59,703 bases of DNA from an uncultured Flammeovirgaceae bacterium (GCA_913050055.1 CAJXAT010000003.1:1-59703); one strand, 5' to 3'. Positions 39,629-49,893 are shown, counted from the first letter of the stretch. Numbers and translations are program-made. Notes: generated by a model not told the origin, from the letters alone.

Positions 39629-40400
39629 ATTATTTTTAATCGCAGGTCCTTGTATTGTTGAAAATGGCGAGACCCCTTTTTTTATAGGAAAGGAAGTTAA
39701 GTCAATTTGTGATGAGTTGGGTATTGATTTTATTTTTAAAGCTTCCTATAAAAAAGCAAACAGGACCCGAATAGATAGTTTTAAAGGGATTGGGTTTCAA
39801 GAAAGCTTGGAGATTTTACAAGGGGTGGGACGAGAACTGGGTGTACGAACCATAACGGATGTGCATGAAAGTCATGAACCCGAATTGGTAGCCAATTATG
39901 TTGATATATTGCAAATCCCCGCTTTTTTATGTAGGCAGACAGAGTTGTTGCTTTCGGCAGGCCAAACGGGGAAGTGTGTAAGTATCAAAAAGGGACAATT
40001 CGTATCGCCAGAGGCTATGAAATATCCTTTGGAAAAGGTTAAGTCCACAGGTAATCAAAATATATGGCTTTGTGAACGGGGCTTTACTTTTGGTTATGAA
40101 AATCTAGTCGTCGATGTCACGGCAGTCCCCAAGCTCAAAAAGCATGGTGTACCCGTAGTCATGGATTGTACACATTCATTGCAACAGCCCAATCAAAAAG
40201 GCGGTATCAGCGGTGGAGATCCTGAAATGATCGCTTCCGTGGCTTTATCTGCTATCGCTACGGGTGCAGATGGTTTATTTATAGAAACCCATCCAAATCC
40301 CGACCAGGCGTTGAGTGATGGAAAATCAATGCTACCTCTTGATGAATTGAGGAGTCTTTTACAAAAAGTAGTCAAAGTAAGAAAGGCAATAACACCATAA
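39621..40400 (+). CDS. kdsA: 3-deoxy-8-phosphooctulonate synthase
   Basis: 259 residues: LIAGPCIVENGETPFFIG, FKASYKKANRTRIDSFKG, TDVHESHEP, LQIPAFLCRQTELLLSAG, NIWLCERGFTFGYENLVVD and a C-terminal DGLFIETHPNPDQALSDG. The NxxLCERG-like segment (NIWLCERG) has Cys, a metal-ligand position in metal-dependent members. It condenses arabinose-5-phosphate with phosphoenolpyruvate to Kdo-8-phosphate for lipopolysaccharide. It is the middle gene of kdsD-kdsA-kdsC. Confidence 0.96.
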   Translation: MNKLFLIAGPCIVENGETPFFIGKEVKSICDELGIDFIFKASYKKANRTRIDSFKGIGFQESLEILQGVGRELGVRTITDVHESHEPELVANYVDILQIPAFLCRQTELLLSAGQTGKCVSIKKGQFVSPEAMKYPLEKVKSTGNQNIWLCERGFTFGYENLVVDVTAVPKLKKHGVPVVMDCTHSLQQPNQKGGISGGDPEMIASVALSAIATGADGLFIETHPNPDQALSDGKSMLPLDELRSLLQKVVKVRKAITP

Positions 40401-40891
40401 TGATAATGGAAGATATAAAATTTTTAATTCTAGACGTAGATGGGACCCTTACTGACGGAGGTATTTACCTATCGGATGAAGGGAAGCAATTTAAAAAATT
40501 CAACGCAAAAGATGGTATGGGGATTAGAAAGGCTATTTCTCAGGGGATTGAAGTGGGCATTATCAGTCACAGTTATTCAAGTAAAATGATTGATGACCGG
40601 GCTGATATGTTAGGTTTGAAATATATCTATGTAGGACAAAAGCCTAAACTAGAGGTTATGGATCAATGGCTTATTAAGTTAGGTTTGAACCGAAATGAGG
40701 TCGCCTACATGGGAGATGATATCAATGATATAGAGGTGATGAAAGTAGTAGGCTGTGCTGCTTGTCCTGCTGATTCAAGTGAGGAAGTACTTAAAATTGC
40801 ACAACGAATTATGCACAAAAATGGTGGAGCTGGAGCCGTAAGAGAATTTATAGATCATCACCTCTTAAAAAGCGGATTATCTATTAGTTGA
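40400..40891 (+). CDS. kdsC: 3-deoxy-D-manno-octulosonate 8-phosphate phosphatase (HAD, type C0)
   Basis: 163 residues, minimal HAD phosphatase: FLILDVDGTLTDGGIYLSDEG (nucleophile Asp in DVDGTLTDG), GIISHSYSSKMIDDRA, KPKLEVMD and MGDDINDIEVMKVVGCAACPADS. The small size and the LTDG(G)I motif are typical of KdsC. It removes the phosphate from Kdo-8-phosphate. The ATG shares a base with the kdsA stop; a second ATG at 40406 is also possible. Confidence 0.93.
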   Translation: MIMEDIKFLILDVDGTLTDGGIYLSDEGKQFKKFNAKDGMGIRKAISQGIEVGIISHSYSSKMIDDRADMLGLKYIYVGQKPKLEVMDQWLIKLGLNRNEVAYMGDDINDIEVMKVVGCAACPADSSEEVLKIAQRIMHKNGGAGAVREFIDHHLLKSGLSIS

Positions 40892-40920
40892 ACGACAAGC
40901 AGATATCTTCTTTGAGATTA

Positions 40921-40951
40921 TTTGAGTTTGGCCTCAATTAGACTAATTTTG
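40921..40951 (+). promoter_or_regulatory. Bacteroidota-type promoter for sucD
   Basis: TTTG (40921-40924), 19 bases, then TAATTTTG (40944-40951) match TTTG-N19-TAnnTTTG. Transcription should start near 40958, 13 bases before the sucD ATG, which separates sucD from the Kdo operon upstream. Confidence 0.75.
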
Positions 40952-40970
40952 CATTAATTTAATATAAATC

Positions 40971-41846
40971 ATGAGCGTCTTAGTAAACAAATCATCAAAA
41001 ATAATTGTGCAAGGTTTTACAGGCACAGAAGGTTCCTTCCATGCTTCTCAAATGATTGAATATGGATCTCCTGTTTTTGGGGGTGTGACCCCAGGAAAAG
41101 GAGGTCAAGTACATCTCGGACTTCCCGTATTTAATACAGTGCAAGAGGCCTTTGACGCCTTTGGAGCAGATACCACCATCATTTTTGTCCCTCCAGCTTT
41201 TGCTGCAGATGCAATCATGGAAGCAGCGGATGCAGGTATTAAGATAATTATCACTATTACCGAGGGTATTCCTGTGAAAGACATGATGATGGCCAAACCC
41301 TATGCCAAATCAAAGGGAGCCATATTGATAGGGCCGAACTGTCCAGGAGTAATAACCCCAGATGAAGCTAAGGTAGGCATCATGCCTGGTTTTATTTTTA
41401 AGAAGGGGAATGTGGGGATTGTTTCAAAATCAGGAACACTGACTTACGAAGCAGCGGATCAAGTGGTTAAAGCTGGCTATGGGATTTCGACTGCGATCGG
41501 CATTGGTGGAGATCCGATTATTGGAACCTCTACCAAAGAGGCCGTTCAACTATTGATGGCTGATCCTGAAACAGAAGTAATTGTCATGATTGGTGAAATT
41601 GGGGGTCAATATGAGGCTGATGCAGCTCAATGGGTCAAGGCTCAAAATAATCCAAAACCAGTGGTAGGTTTCATCGCGGGTCAAACGGCTCCGAAAGGTA
41701 AAAGGATGGGACATGCTGGCGCGATTATCGGAGGGGCTGACGATACTGCTGAAGCAAAGATGAGAATCATGAGGGAATGTGGTATTTTCGTCGCAAATTC
41801 ACCCGCAGACATTGGAGAAACCATGGCTCAAGCATTGTTATCATAA
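40971..41846 (+). CDS. sucD: Succinate-CoA ligase alpha subunit
   Basis: 291 residues: IVQGFTGTEGSFHASQMIEYG (CoA-binding domain), TPGKGGQVHLGLPVF, LIGPNCPGVI, MPGFIFKKGNVGIVSKSGTLTYEA, GIGGDPIIGTS and the phospho-His region KRMGHAGAIIGG. It forms succinyl-CoA synthetase with SucC in the TCA cycle. sucC is not in the window, and splitting of the two genes is common in Bacteroidota. Confidence 0.97.
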   Translation: MSVLVNKSSKIIVQGFTGTEGSFHASQMIEYGSPVFGGVTPGKGGQVHLGLPVFNTVQEAFDAFGADTTIIFVPPAFAADAIMEAADAGIKIIITITEGIPVKDMMMAKPYAKSKGAILIGPNCPGVITPDEAKVGIMPGFIFKKGNVGIVSKSGTLTYEAADQVVKAGYGISTAIGIGGDPIIGTSTKEAVQLLMADPETEVIVMIGEIGGQYEADAAQWVKAQNNPKPVVGFIAGQTAPKGKRMGHAGAIIGGADDTAEAKMRIMRECGIFVANSPADIGETMAQALLS

Positions 41847-41978
41847 ATGCTAAGTCATTTTTCACACTTTTTTAATTTAATAATGTTCGTTTAAATTACA
41901 TAAAGTACCTTTACATATTGGAATATTGACTTGTTGAATGGCATTAGTCGTTATTTTCAAAATTATAGATTAAGATAT

Positions 41979-42434
41979 ATGGCTAGATCACAAGAAACAT
42001 TTAATAAAAAAGAAATAAGGAATAAAAAAGAAAAGAAAAGAAAGCTTAAAGAGGAAAAAAAGGCGGCCCGAAAGGAATCTGATAAGTCAGGAGATTTGGA
42101 AGATATGATAGCCTATGTGGATGAATTTGGGAATATTTCTGAAACACCACCTGACCCTTCTTTTCAAGATCAAGAAGTAGTTGCAGAAAGCATTTCTATT
42201 AGTGTGCCTAAAGATGAGGCGGCTGAACCGGAAGACTTGATAAGAAATGGAATTGTAACGTTTTTTAATGATTCCAAAGGATATGGGTTTATCAGAGATA
42301 TGGCGAATCAGAACAGTATTTTTGTACATATTAATAATACAATAGATCCAATTAAGGATAATAATGCGGTCACTTTTCAAATAGAGATGGGTCCTAAGGG
42401 TCCAACGGCGACCAAAGTCAAGCTTAAAGTTTGA
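41979..42434 (+). CDS. Cold-shock domain protein with a basic N-terminal tail
   Basis: About 151 residues from the ATG at 41979 (MARSQETFNKKE); the longer frame from 41931 adds an unlikely extension. Residues 5-40 are a Lys/Glu/Arg-rich helix. A linker follows (YVDEFGNISETPPDP), then a cold-shock domain at about 85-150 with RNP1-like SKGYGFIRD and RNP2-like SIFVHINN. Such tailed CSD proteins are common in Bacteroidota; they likely bind RNA or single-stranded DNA as chaperones. Confidence 0.88.
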   Translation: MARSQETFNKKEIRNKKEKKRKLKEEKKAARKESDKSGDLEDMIAYVDEFGNISETPPDPSFQDQEVVAESISISVPKDEAAEPEDLIRNGIVTFFNDSKGYGFIRDMANQNSIFVHINNTIDPIKDNNAVTFQIEMGPKGPTATKVKLKV

Positions 42435-42553
42435 TCTTAAAAGTTCATATTTTTGGTCACGCATGAAAACAAGTCCTCCAAGTGATCGGAAAATCTTTTA
42501 AATAAATCTATACTTAAAAATACTATTTCTACCCTTTAAAGCGGTTAACGGCT

Positions 42554-44305
42554 ATGCTCAGGACAAACAATTGTGGAGAATTAAGAGAGGCTCATGTAGG
42601 CCAGGAGGTGACCATTTGTGGGTGGGTACAAAGAATCAGAGACAAGGGAGGCAGGGCTTGGATTGATCTTAGAGATAGATATGGAATGACTCAATTGATG
42701 TTTGAAGAAGAATCCACACCAGAAACATTGATGGTCTTAGTACGTACTTTAGGTCGAGAATATGTCATTAGAGTAAAAGGAATAGTAATCGAGAGGTTGT
42801 CGAAAAATCCTAAGCTTCCTACTGGGGATATTGAAATACAGGTACATCATTTAGAAATCTTAAACGAGGCAGCGTTGCCTCCCTTTTTGATCGAAGATGA
42901 AACGGATGGAGGAGATGAGTTGAGGATGAAATTTAGGTATCTTGACCTTCGAAGAGCACCAGTTAGAAAGAATCTAGAACTCAGACATCAAGTAAGCCGT
43001 AAAATCAGGGCTTATCTTGACGACCAAGAATTTATTGAGGTAGAGACACCTTATTTAATTAAATCCACTCCAGAGGGGGCTAGAGATTTCATCGTCCCAT
43101 CAAGAATGAATCCAGGGCAATTTTATGCCTTGCCGCAATCACCTCAAACCTTCAAACAGTTGCTAATGGTTTCGGGTCTAGACAGATATTATCAGATTGT
43201 TAAGTGTTTTAGAGATGAAGACTTGAGAGCAGATCGACAGCCAGAATTCACACAGATTGACTGTGAAATGTCTTTTGTAGAACAGGAAGATATTTTAGCA
43301 ATGTTTGAGGGACTCGTGACCTTTTTATTCAAAGAGATAAAGCAAATTGATTTAACCAAATTTCCTAGAATAACGTATACAGATGCCTTAAGATATTATG
43401 GTTCAGATAAGCCAGATTTAAGATTTGAGATGCGTTTTGTTGAACTCAATGAAGTTATTGGAGCTACAGATTTCCCCCTATTTAATGCCGCAGAATTGGT
43501 TGTGGGAATCAATGCGAAGGATGGTGCCACATATTCACGAAAACAACTCGACGAGTTGGTTAATTTTGTCCGGAAACCTCAAGTGGGCGCTATGGGGTTG
43601 ATTTATGTAAAGTACAATTTGGATGGCTCTTTCAAATCCTCAGTAGATAAATTTTTTGATCAAGACGCCTTGAGTACTTGGGCAAAATCTTTTGAGGCAA
43701 AACCGGGAGATTTAATGCTTATTTTGGCGGGGAAAAAAGAACAGACTCGAAAAGCATTGAATGACCTACGTCTTGAAATGGGTGATCGACTGAAATTAAG
43801 GCCTAATGATAAAATCTGTCCCGTTTGGGTCATTGACTTCCCATTGCTTGAATGGGATGAAGAGACCCAACGCTATCATGCGAAGCACCATCCTTTCACA
43901 TCTCCAAAGACTGAATATATGGACCAAATAGATACGGCTCCAGCATCCATCAAAGCATCAGCCTATGACTTGGTCATCAATGGTGTAGAAATAGGTGGTG
44001 GTTCCATTAGAATTCACAAAAGAGCGCTCCAGTCCAAAATGTTTGATGCCTTGGGATTCACAAAGGAAGAGGCAGCAGCACAATTTGGATTTCTTTTGGG
44101 TGCATTTGAGTATGGAGCACCTCCTCATGGAGGCATTGCTTTTGGTTTAGACAGATTATGTTCCTTATTTGGAGGTGCAGAGAGTATTAGGGATTTTATC
44201 GCATTTCCTAAAAATAGTTCAGGAAGAGATGTGATGATCGATTCTCCCTCATTACTTGATAAAGAACAATTAACGATCTTAGGTATACAAACAGAAAAGA
44301 ATTAA
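42554..44305 (+). CDS. aspS: Aspartyl-tRNA synthetase
   Basis: 583 residues, bacterial type: an OB-fold anticodon domain ([26 protein letters not shown]), class II motif 2 [19 protein letters not shown], the bacterial GAD insertion (about 280-410), and motif 3 [21 protein letters not shown]. Full length. Whether it is discriminating or also charges tRNA-Asn cannot be told from the motifs I can read. A 120-base gap separates it from the cold-shock gene. Confidence 0.97.
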   Translation: MLRTNNCGELREAHVGQEVTICGWVQRIRDKGGRAWIDLRDRYGMTQLMFEEESTPETLMVLVRTLGREYVIRVKGIVIERLSKNPKLPTGDIEIQVHHLEILNEAALPPFLIEDETDGGDELRMKFRYLDLRRAPVRKNLELRHQVSRKIRAYLDDQEFIEVETPYLIKSTPEGARDFIVPSRMNPGQFYALPQSPQTFKQLLMVSGLDRYYQIVKCFRDEDLRADRQPEFTQIDCEMSFVEQEDILAMFEGLVTFLFKEIKQIDLTKFPRITYTDALRYYGSDKPDLRFEMRFVELNEVIGATDFPLFNAAELVVGINAKDGATYSRKQLDELVNFVRKPQVGAMGLIYVKYNLDGSFKSSVDKFFDQDALSTWAKSFEAKPGDLMLILAGKKEQTRKALNDLRLEMGDRLKLRPNDKICPVWVIDFPLLEWDEETQRYHAKHHPFTSPKTEYMDQIDTAPASIKASAYDLVINGVEIGGGSIRIHKRALQSKMFDALGFTKEEAAAQFGFLLGAFEYGAPPHGGIAFGLDRLCSLFGGAESIRDFIAFPKNSSGRDVMIDSPSLLDKEQLTILGIQTEKN

Positions 44306-44351
44306 TTTAACAATTAATTTGTATTTTTAAGTTTTAACAATTGAATGGGTC

Positions 44352-45248
44352 ATGACAAGTAAATTTATTTTATACAGTTCGCCATTATTATTATTATTTG
44401 CAGGTATAACAATAATGGAGCCTTGGCTTTACAGGAATCTTTTAACGAGTGATGATATAGAAAATATTCAGCAAAAAGAGTTTAAAATTATTGCGCACAA
44501 GGGTGCCTCAGGGATTGCGCCTGAAAATACAATGGCGTCATTTCAAGCAGCTATAGATATTGGTGTTGACATTATAGAATTAGACGTACGACAAACCAAA
44601 GATGAGGAAATCATTGTTTTCCATGATCAGTTTTTAGATCGGACGACCAATGGGACGGGAAATGTTCATGAATATACCCTTGAGCAATTGAAGCAATTAG
44701 ATGCAGGTTCTTGGTTTTCCTCTAAATTTTCAGATCAAAAAATACCGACGCTAAAAGAAGTACTTGATCTTGTCGATGGTCGTTGCCAAGTGCTTATTGA
44801 AATTAAACATATGGAACACCCCCATTATCATGATTTTTCAGATAAGTTGGTTGATATTATTAGATTAGAAGAGAATGGTTTCGATTGGGTATTACTCCAA
44901 TCTTACGAGGATAAATATTTAGAGGAGGCTCAAATTTATGATGATCGTATTCAAATCAATAAAATGTTAATTGGAGAAGATTCAACTCCTCTCTTGGCAT
45001 TTTACATTGAAACCAAATTAAAGTTGGGTCATGGGGAGTCAAAAGGTAATTTAAAAACTTTGAATCCAGAATTTAAAACGCTTTCTCCTAGAAGAATATT
45101 CAGAATGCATTCAAGGGGCTTTAAGGTATTTACCTATTCAGTAAATACTAGAGAAGACATGATTAAAATGTTGAATATGGGAGTTGATGGGATTATAACA
45201 GATTTTCCTTCAGAGTTGGTCAAAATACGTAAGGCGATCAACAGTTGA
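44352..45248 (+). CDS. Glycerophosphodiester phosphodiesterase
   Basis: 298 residues. An N-terminal membrane segment (KFILYSSPLLLLFAGITIM) is followed by a GDPD TIM barrel: IAHKGASGIAPENTMASF with the catalytic His, IIELDVRQTKDEEIIVFHDQ with the Glu/Asp metal ligands and second His, LDRTTNGTGNV, VLIEIKH, and FTYSVNTREDM with GVDGIITDFPS. It hydrolyses glycerophosphodiesters to glycerol-3-phosphate, probably facing the periplasm. Its stop codon lies inside a 21-base palindrome shared with the convergent TPR gene. Confidence 0.92.
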   Translation: MTSKFILYSSPLLLLFAGITIMEPWLYRNLLTSDDIENIQQKEFKIIAHKGASGIAPENTMASFQAAIDIGVDIIELDVRQTKDEEIIVFHDQFLDRTTNGTGNVHEYTLEQLKQLDAGSWFSSKFSDQKIPTLKEVLDLVDGRCQVLIEIKHMEHPHYHDFSDKLVDIIRLEENGFDWVLLQSYEDKYLEEAQIYDDRIQINKMLIGEDSTPLLAFYIETKLKLGHGESKGNLKTLNPEFKTLSPRRIFRMHSRGFKVFTYSVNTREDMIKMLNMGVDGIITDFPSELVKIRKAINS

Positions 45249-45253
45249 TCGCC
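45233..45253. repeat. Perfect 21-base palindrome at a convergent gene junction
   Basis: GGCGATCAAC (45233-45242), a central A, then GTTGATCGCC (45244-45253). It covers the end of the GDPD gene, including its TGA, and stops three bases before the TPR gene stop. It lacks a T-run, so a terminator role is uncertain. Confidence 0.6.
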
Positions 45254-45256
45254 ACC

Positions 45257-46228
45257 TCAAAGATCTGGGATTTGACTTCCTAATAATATAGCTAATTCTG
45301 CTTCAATAGCCATGTAGCCAATCCGTTCTTGCTGTTCAGTGCTAATGACTCTATTGAAGGCACTGATCGCATTTTCCACTTGTCCATTAACCAAATAATA
45401 GTTACCAATACCGTAACCAACATCGGCATCAATGCCATTGCGCTTGATTAAGATATTTGGGGTTACTAGACCCCTGTAAAGCATAATGAGGTCATGGTAT
45501 TTTCGGCTTTTGGTTTCGAGTAGACGCATATTTGTAGGAATGTACATGATTTCAGCTTCTGCTAAGTCTAAATTCCCAATTTTGGCAAATGCGGTATAAA
45601 GCCAATTTGCGATAACGACCGTCAGATCATTATTATTGGTGTATTTTTCGCATTTTCTAAAACTAGATATTGCCTTATCATAGTTTCCTTTCATATAATA
45701 GCTTAAACCCAAATAATACCAAATATTGAATTTGACATTGTACACAGTTTTTTTCTTATCCTTCTTTAAACCTGAATGGTCGGATTCGATGATCGGGGAG
45801 TCATTTGCATAGGTGATGGCTTCGGAAAGGGATGTAATTGCCTTGTCAAATTGTCGCGTAGTTAGATACTGCTGTCCAATATATCTTCTTATTTTATATG
45901 ATTCTGGAAATTTTATCAGGCTTTCATCGAAGATATTAATGGCTTCTTGAAACCTTCCAAGATCAGCTAATTTTATTCCGTAGTTAATAATATTAAATTC
46001 ATTTTCAGGATTCTCATTATAGGTTTTTTCCACTTTTAATAAGATTCGCTCAGCACTCGCTCTATCGGTTTCAGATAATAATTTATTTTCTAATTCTTTA
46101 TCGACTTCGAAGGGAGTTACTGCTTTATTGTTTCTTTCACTTATCATCCGTTTACCACTGCTTGGGTTGGTTTCAATACAAGCGATAAGCAAAAACAGGC
46201 AGGCGATTGTTGAGGTCGTCGTTTTCAT
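45257..46228 (-). CDS. TPR-repeat lipoprotein
   Basis: 323 residues. The lipoprotein signal is MKTTTSTIACLFLLIACIE with the lipobox Cys. TPR units start at about residue 60 (EFNIINYGIKLADLGRFQEAINIF, YKIRRYIGQQYLTTRQFDKAI, IWYYLGLSYYMKGNYDKAISSF) and end with YLVNGQVENAISAFNRVI. It should sit on the periplasmic side of a membrane as a scaffold. The role is unknown; no glycan or secretion genes are adjacent. Confidence 0.87.
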   Translation of the reverse strand: MKTTTSTIACLFLLIACIETNPSSGKRMISERNNKAVTPFEVDKELENKLLSETDRASAERILLKVEKTYNENPENEFNIINYGIKLADLGRFQEAINIFDESLIKFPESYKIRRYIGQQYLTTRQFDKAITSLSEAITYANDSPIIESDHSGLKKDKKKTVYNVKFNIWYYLGLSYYMKGNYDKAISSFRKCEKYTNNNDLTVVIANWLYTAFAKIGNLDLAEAEIMYIPTNMRLLETKSRKYHDLIMLYRGLVTPNILIKRNGIDADVGYGIGNYYLVNGQVENAISAFNRVISTEQQERIGYMAIEAELAILLGSQIPDL

Positions 46229-46571
46229 TTGTTTGTAAATTTAGCCATTAAAATCACCAATTTGGACATATCAGGATCAATAATTGTTCATTTTGTGTTG
46301 GTATTTCTTTGGTCATGGTGGATATACCCTGTCACTTAATCCTAGGTCAAAAATAATGCCATGTTCAATTGATTACCATCATCGATACTTTCTAAGGATC
46401 TGTTTGTGACTTATAACTGATCTTTAACTTGATGATAGAGCCCAAACTACTTTTAAAACTGACCGGATTTTTAGTTAAGTAAAGGGTCATTCAAAAACAT
46501 AAAATAAAATTAATGAAACTATATTTGTGCAAACAACTTTAAAGTCTATTTTCATTGAGTAAACAATAAAT
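46229..46571. other. Divergent intergenic region
   Basis: 343 bases with no ORF or RNA that I recognise. A TATATTTG box ends near 46528 and fits the -7 element for the thioredoxin-like gene, but there is no clear -33 TTTG upstream. Confidence 0.4.
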
Positions 46572-47129
46572 ATGTCCTTAACGCCCTCTAATATGTTAGC
46601 ACTTGGCGCTAAGGCCCCAAGATTTGATCTGTTCGATACTTTAAGTAAACAGACTAAATCCTATGAATCATTAAAAGGAGTCAAGGGGATGTTGGTTATG
46701 TTTATATGTAATCATTGCCCTTACGTTTTGCATTTGCAAGATGCTTTGGTAGCGGTTGGAAATAAGTACTTGGAGCTGGGTATTGGGGTAGTGGCCATTT
46801 CGAGTAATGACGTAGTTGCTTATCCAGACGATGATCCCGTTAAGATGGAACAGTTTGCTTTGCATCTGGGATTTAAATTTCCTTATTTGTACGATGAGAC
46901 GCAGGAAGTGGCTCAATCTTATGAGGCTGCCTGTACACCTGATTTTTATTTGTTTGACCACCGTGATGATTTGGTTTACAGAGGAAGATTCGATCCGTCA
47001 AGGCCTGGGAATGATATTGAGGTTACGGGCACAGACTTGATTTCGGCATTGGAGCTTCTTAATTCAGGCCAACCGCAGTCGTTGATTCAGTTACCGAGTA
47101 TGGGTTGCAATATAAAATGGAGGTCTTAA
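46572..47129 (+). CDS. Thioredoxin-family (redoxin/AhpC-TSA-like) protein
   Basis: 185 residues: [40 protein letters not shown] with a CNHC active site, [33 protein letters not shown] and [21 protein letters not shown]. The CNHCPYV motif and the final PSMGCNIKW mark a distinct thioredoxin-like clade common in bacteria. It lacks a signal peptide. Likely a cytoplasmic peroxiredoxin or thiol reductase; substrate unknown. Confidence 0.88.
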   Translation: MSLTPSNMLALGAKAPRFDLFDTLSKQTKSYESLKGVKGMLVMFICNHCPYVLHLQDALVAVGNKYLELGIGVVAISSNDVVAYPDDDPVKMEQFALHLGFKFPYLYDETQEVAQSYEAACTPDFYLFDHRDDLVYRGRFDPSRPGNDIEVTGTDLISALELLNSGQPQSLIQLPSMGCNIKWRS

Positions 47130-47175
47130 TTACAAATGCACTATTTTTTTTTTAGTTTTGTGGACTATTATTTTG

Positions 47176-47997
47176 ATGAGCACAGCCAAAAATATCTTTA
47201 AAAAAATAACCACACAGAAGCTTCGAGAGATGAAAGCGATTGGTGAAAAAATCTCCATGCTCACTGCATATGATTATTCAATGGCTAAAATTTTAGATAG
47301 AGCGGGAATTGATATCTTATTAGTGGGAGATTCTGCTTCCAACGTCATGGCCGGGAATGAGACCACTTTACCTATTACGCTGGATCACATGATATGGCAT
47401 GCACAAGCTGTTCTTAAGGCGGTAGACCGTGCCTTAGTCGTTGTAGATGTCCCTTTTGGAAGTTACCAAGGGAACTCATCAGAGGCTTTGAGATCATCCA
47501 TCAGAATCATGAAGGAATCAGGGGCCCATGCCGTAAAAATGGAGGGAGGAATAGAAATAAAGGAAAGTATTGAACGCGTGATTAATGCAGGGATACCGGT
47601 AATGGGCCATTTGGGATTGACGCCACAGTCAATTTACAAATTCGGGACTTATGCGGTAAGGGCCAAAGAGAGTGATGAGGCAAAAAAACTATTGAATGAT
47701 GCCTTGCTACTTCAAGAGCTAGGATGTTTTTCCATCGTATTAGAAAAGATACCCGCCCTATTAGGTAAACAAGTAGCTGAGCACTTGCATATTCCTTTGA
47801 TCGGGATAGGTGCAGGCTCATACGTAGATGGTCAAGTTTTGGTGGTTCATGATATGCTGGGAATTACTCAGGATTTTAAGCCCCGATTTTTGAGAAGCTA
47901 TGCGGACTTAAATGGCATAATTACTGAAGCTGTTGGACACTATATTAGGGATGTTAAATCCGAAGATTTTCCCAACAATAAAAATGAGAGTTATTAA
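47176..47997 (+). CDS. panB: 3-methyl-2-oxobutanoate hydroxymethyltransferase
   Basis: About 273 residues from the ATG at 47176 ([10 protein letters not shown]). The longer frame starting at TTG 47158 is rejected because a TAGTTTTG box (47153-47160) overlaps that start. Family motifs are [67 protein letters not shown] and [19 protein letters not shown]. It makes ketopantoate from ketoisovalerate for pantothenate and CoA. Confidence 0.95.
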   Translation: MSTAKNIFKKITTQKLREMKAIGEKISMLTAYDYSMAKILDRAGIDILLVGDSASNVMAGNETTLPITLDHMIWHAQAVLKAVDRALVVVDVPFGSYQGNSSEALRSSIRIMKESGAHAVKMEGGIEIKESIERVINAGIPVMGHLGLTPQSIYKFGTYAVRAKESDEAKKLLNDALLLQELGCFSIVLEKIPALLGKQVAEHLHIPLIGIGAGSYVDGQVLVVHDMLGITQDFKPRFLRSYADLNGIITEAVGHYIRDVKSEDFPNNKNESY

Positions 47998-48022
47998 TTA
48001 ATCACATAAAATTTTAAAACGA

Positions 48023-49246
48023 ATGCCAGAAAAAATTACTTTAAACGCAGGGAAATTAAATGTCCCGAATAATCCAATAATTCCATTTATTGAAGGAGAT
48101 GGTACGGGTGTTGATATTTGGCCAGCTTCTAAAAAGGTCTTTGATGCAGCAGTTAAAAAGGCCTATAATGGAACGAAAGAAATAGAATGGTTGGAAGTGT
48201 TAGCGGGAGAAAAAGCTTTTAATAAAACAGGCGAATGGTTGCCTGTAGAAACTCTCAATATGTTTAAAGAATACTTAGTTGGTATCAAAGGGCCATTGAC
48301 GACTCCGGTAGGCGGAGGTATTAGATCTTTAAATGTAGCGCTTAGGCAAGAGTTAGATCTTTATGCTTGCTTGCGTCCAGTAAGATGGTTTGAAGGAACT
48401 CCATCTCCGGTAAAAAATCCGGAAACAACAGATATGGTTATTTATCGGGAAAATACGGAAGATATTTATGCAGGAATAGAGTTTCAATATGGTACAGATG
48501 ATGCTGAAAAATTTGAAAAAATATTATCAGAAACTTTTCCTAATCGATATAAAAAGGTAAGATTTCCCCAAACTGCAAGTTTTGGAATCAAACCAGTTTC
48601 AAAAGAAGGAACTGAACGGCTGGTGAGGGCCGCTTTTGAGTATGCCATTGCCCACAAACGAGATTCTGTGACTTTAGTACACAAAGGAAACATTATGAAG
48701 TATACAGAGGGGTCTTTTAGAGATTGGGGTTACGAATTGGCCAAGACAGATTACCATGCGGTTGATTTAGATGGAGGTCCTTGGCAAGTGTTTGAAAAAG
48801 ACGGGCATAAAGTAATTGTCAAAGATGTCATTGCGGATGCTTTTTTACAACAGATTTTAACAAGGCCCGCAGATTACGATGTCATTGCTACATTGAACTT
48901 AAATGGCGATTATATATCTGATGCACTGGCCGCTATTGTGGGAGGTATTGGTATTGCTCCCGGAGCAAACATCAATTATGATACGGGTCATGCGATTTTT
49001 GAAGCGACTCACGGAACTGCGCCAAAATATGCCGGGCAAGATAAAGTTAACCCAGGTTCTGTCATTCTTTCCGGAGCGATGATGTTAGAGCATTTGGGCT
49101 GGACAGAGGCTGCTGATCTCATTTATAAAGGACTTGAGAATGCGATTGCAGGAAAGCGAGTTACTTATGATTTTGAAAGACTGATGGAAGGGGCAACTCT
49201 TTTAAAATGTTCAGAATTTGGAGATGAGATCATATCCATTATGTAG
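48023..49246 (+). CDS. icd: Isocitrate dehydrogenase (NADP type, bacterial)
   Basis: 407 residues: [36 protein letters not shown] with the Ser of the phosphorylation/substrate site, [59 protein letters not shown], and [11 protein letters not shown] for the cofactor site. This matches the E. coli Icd type. It oxidises isocitrate to 2-oxoglutarate in the TCA cycle and ends at the 49265-49303 hairpin. Confidence 0.96.
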   Translation: MPEKITLNAGKLNVPNNPIIPFIEGDGTGVDIWPASKKVFDAAVKKAYNGTKEIEWLEVLAGEKAFNKTGEWLPVETLNMFKEYLVGIKGPLTTPVGGGIRSLNVALRQELDLYACLRPVRWFEGTPSPVKNPETTDMVIYRENTEDIYAGIEFQYGTDDAEKFEKILSETFPNRYKKVRFPQTASFGIKPVSKEGTERLVRAAFEYAIAHKRDSVTLVHKGNIMKYTEGSFRDWGYELAKTDYHAVDLDGGPWQVFEKDGHKVIVKDVIADAFLQQILTRPADYDVIATLNLNGDYISDALAAIVGGIGIAPGANINYDTGHAIFEATHGTAPKYAGQDKVNPGSVILSGAMMLEHLGWTEAADLIYKGLENAIAGKRVTYDFERLMEGATLLKCSEFGDEIISIM

Positions 49247-49264
49247 GAACTATTATTTTTTAAG

Positions 49265-49303
49265 AACAAAAGAAGGGTCATGATTCATGACCCTTCTTTT
49301 GTT
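49265..49303. terminator. Bidirectional terminator between icd and zapA
   Basis: A perfect inverted repeat with 19-base arms, AACAAAAGAAGGGTCATGA / TCATGACCCTTCTTTTGTT, and one central T. The zapA stop codon (49302-49304) overlaps the right end. Confidence 0.9.
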
Positions 49304-49586
49304 ATGAGGAATTTGAAATTAATTGATTTAGACTTTTTATTTTCTCGAAAGTTGAAGTATCTCCTTCATTTTTGCCTTCATCATCTTTCATTTTTTCATT
49401 TTGGCAGTCAAAGGCTACCATGGCCAATAAATCTTGTTGATCATCAATACCAAATCTTTCTTTGTAGGTTTGCGATTTTTCATTTAATATGCGTCCTGCA
49501 CGCCTGATTCGTTCTTCATCCTCTGCCTTTATGCGCATGGGGTATTCCCTATTCCCGATTCTTAATTTTATAGAAAGTTCTGACAT
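49302..49586 (-). CDS. zapA: Cell division protein ZapA
   Basis: 94 residues: MSELSIKLRIGNREYPMRIKAED, the family's first strand-turn-helix (ERIRRAGRILNEK), then DQQDLLAMVAFDCQNEK and a coiled tail. It binds FtsZ and bundles filaments at the division ring. It lies 10 bases after a small coiled-coil gene and is probably cotranscribed with pheT. Confidence 0.9.
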   Translation of the reverse strand: MSELSIKLRIGNREYPMRIKAEDEERIRRAGRILNEKSQTYKERFGIDDQQDLLAMVAFDCQNEKMKDDEGKNEGDTSTFEKIKSLNQLISNSS

Positions 49587-49596
49587 CTCATTTTTT

Positions 49597-49893
49597 TTAA
49601 GCTTCGCTTAAATGCAGGATGCATTTATCGATTTCCATAATATACCTATTAAGCAATTCTTTGAGCTCATCCGGATTAGCACTTTCTGTGGCATTATCTG
49701 CAATTTGATTTAGCTTAAATTTATTTTGGAAACTATTTAATTCACGTTCTTTTTGACTGATCTTCTCTCTCAACTGGAGGTTCTCATTTTGATATATTTC
49801 CACCTCATTTTTCAACTTCGCCTGTTCAGAAACGATGAGTTTTATTCTTCTTTCGAGGTTATTGAGTTCGTTATTTAAAGATTCAGAGCTCAT
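49597..49893 (-). CDS. Small coiled-coil protein (ZapB-like position)
   Basis: 98 residues, nearly all predicted coiled coil with regular heptads (LNNLERRIKLIVSEQAKLKN, NENLQLREKISQKERELNSF) and a short acidic helical end. No family name is certain. Its place between pheT and zapA, overlapping the pheT stop by four bases, is a recurrent arrangement in Bacteroidota. The partner gene suggests a role with ZapA at the divisome, but this is inference. Confidence 0.8.
   Translation of the reverse strand: MSSESLNNELNNLERRIKLIVSEQAKLKNEVEIYQNENLQLREKISQKERELNSFQNKFKLNQIADNATESANPDELKELLNRYIMEIDKCILHLSEA

Noticed and set aside
46229-46571. A structured RNA (6S, tmRNA or RNase P) in the long spacer
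   Set aside because: None of the conserved core sequences of these RNAs is visible, and no strong long-range pairing stands out.
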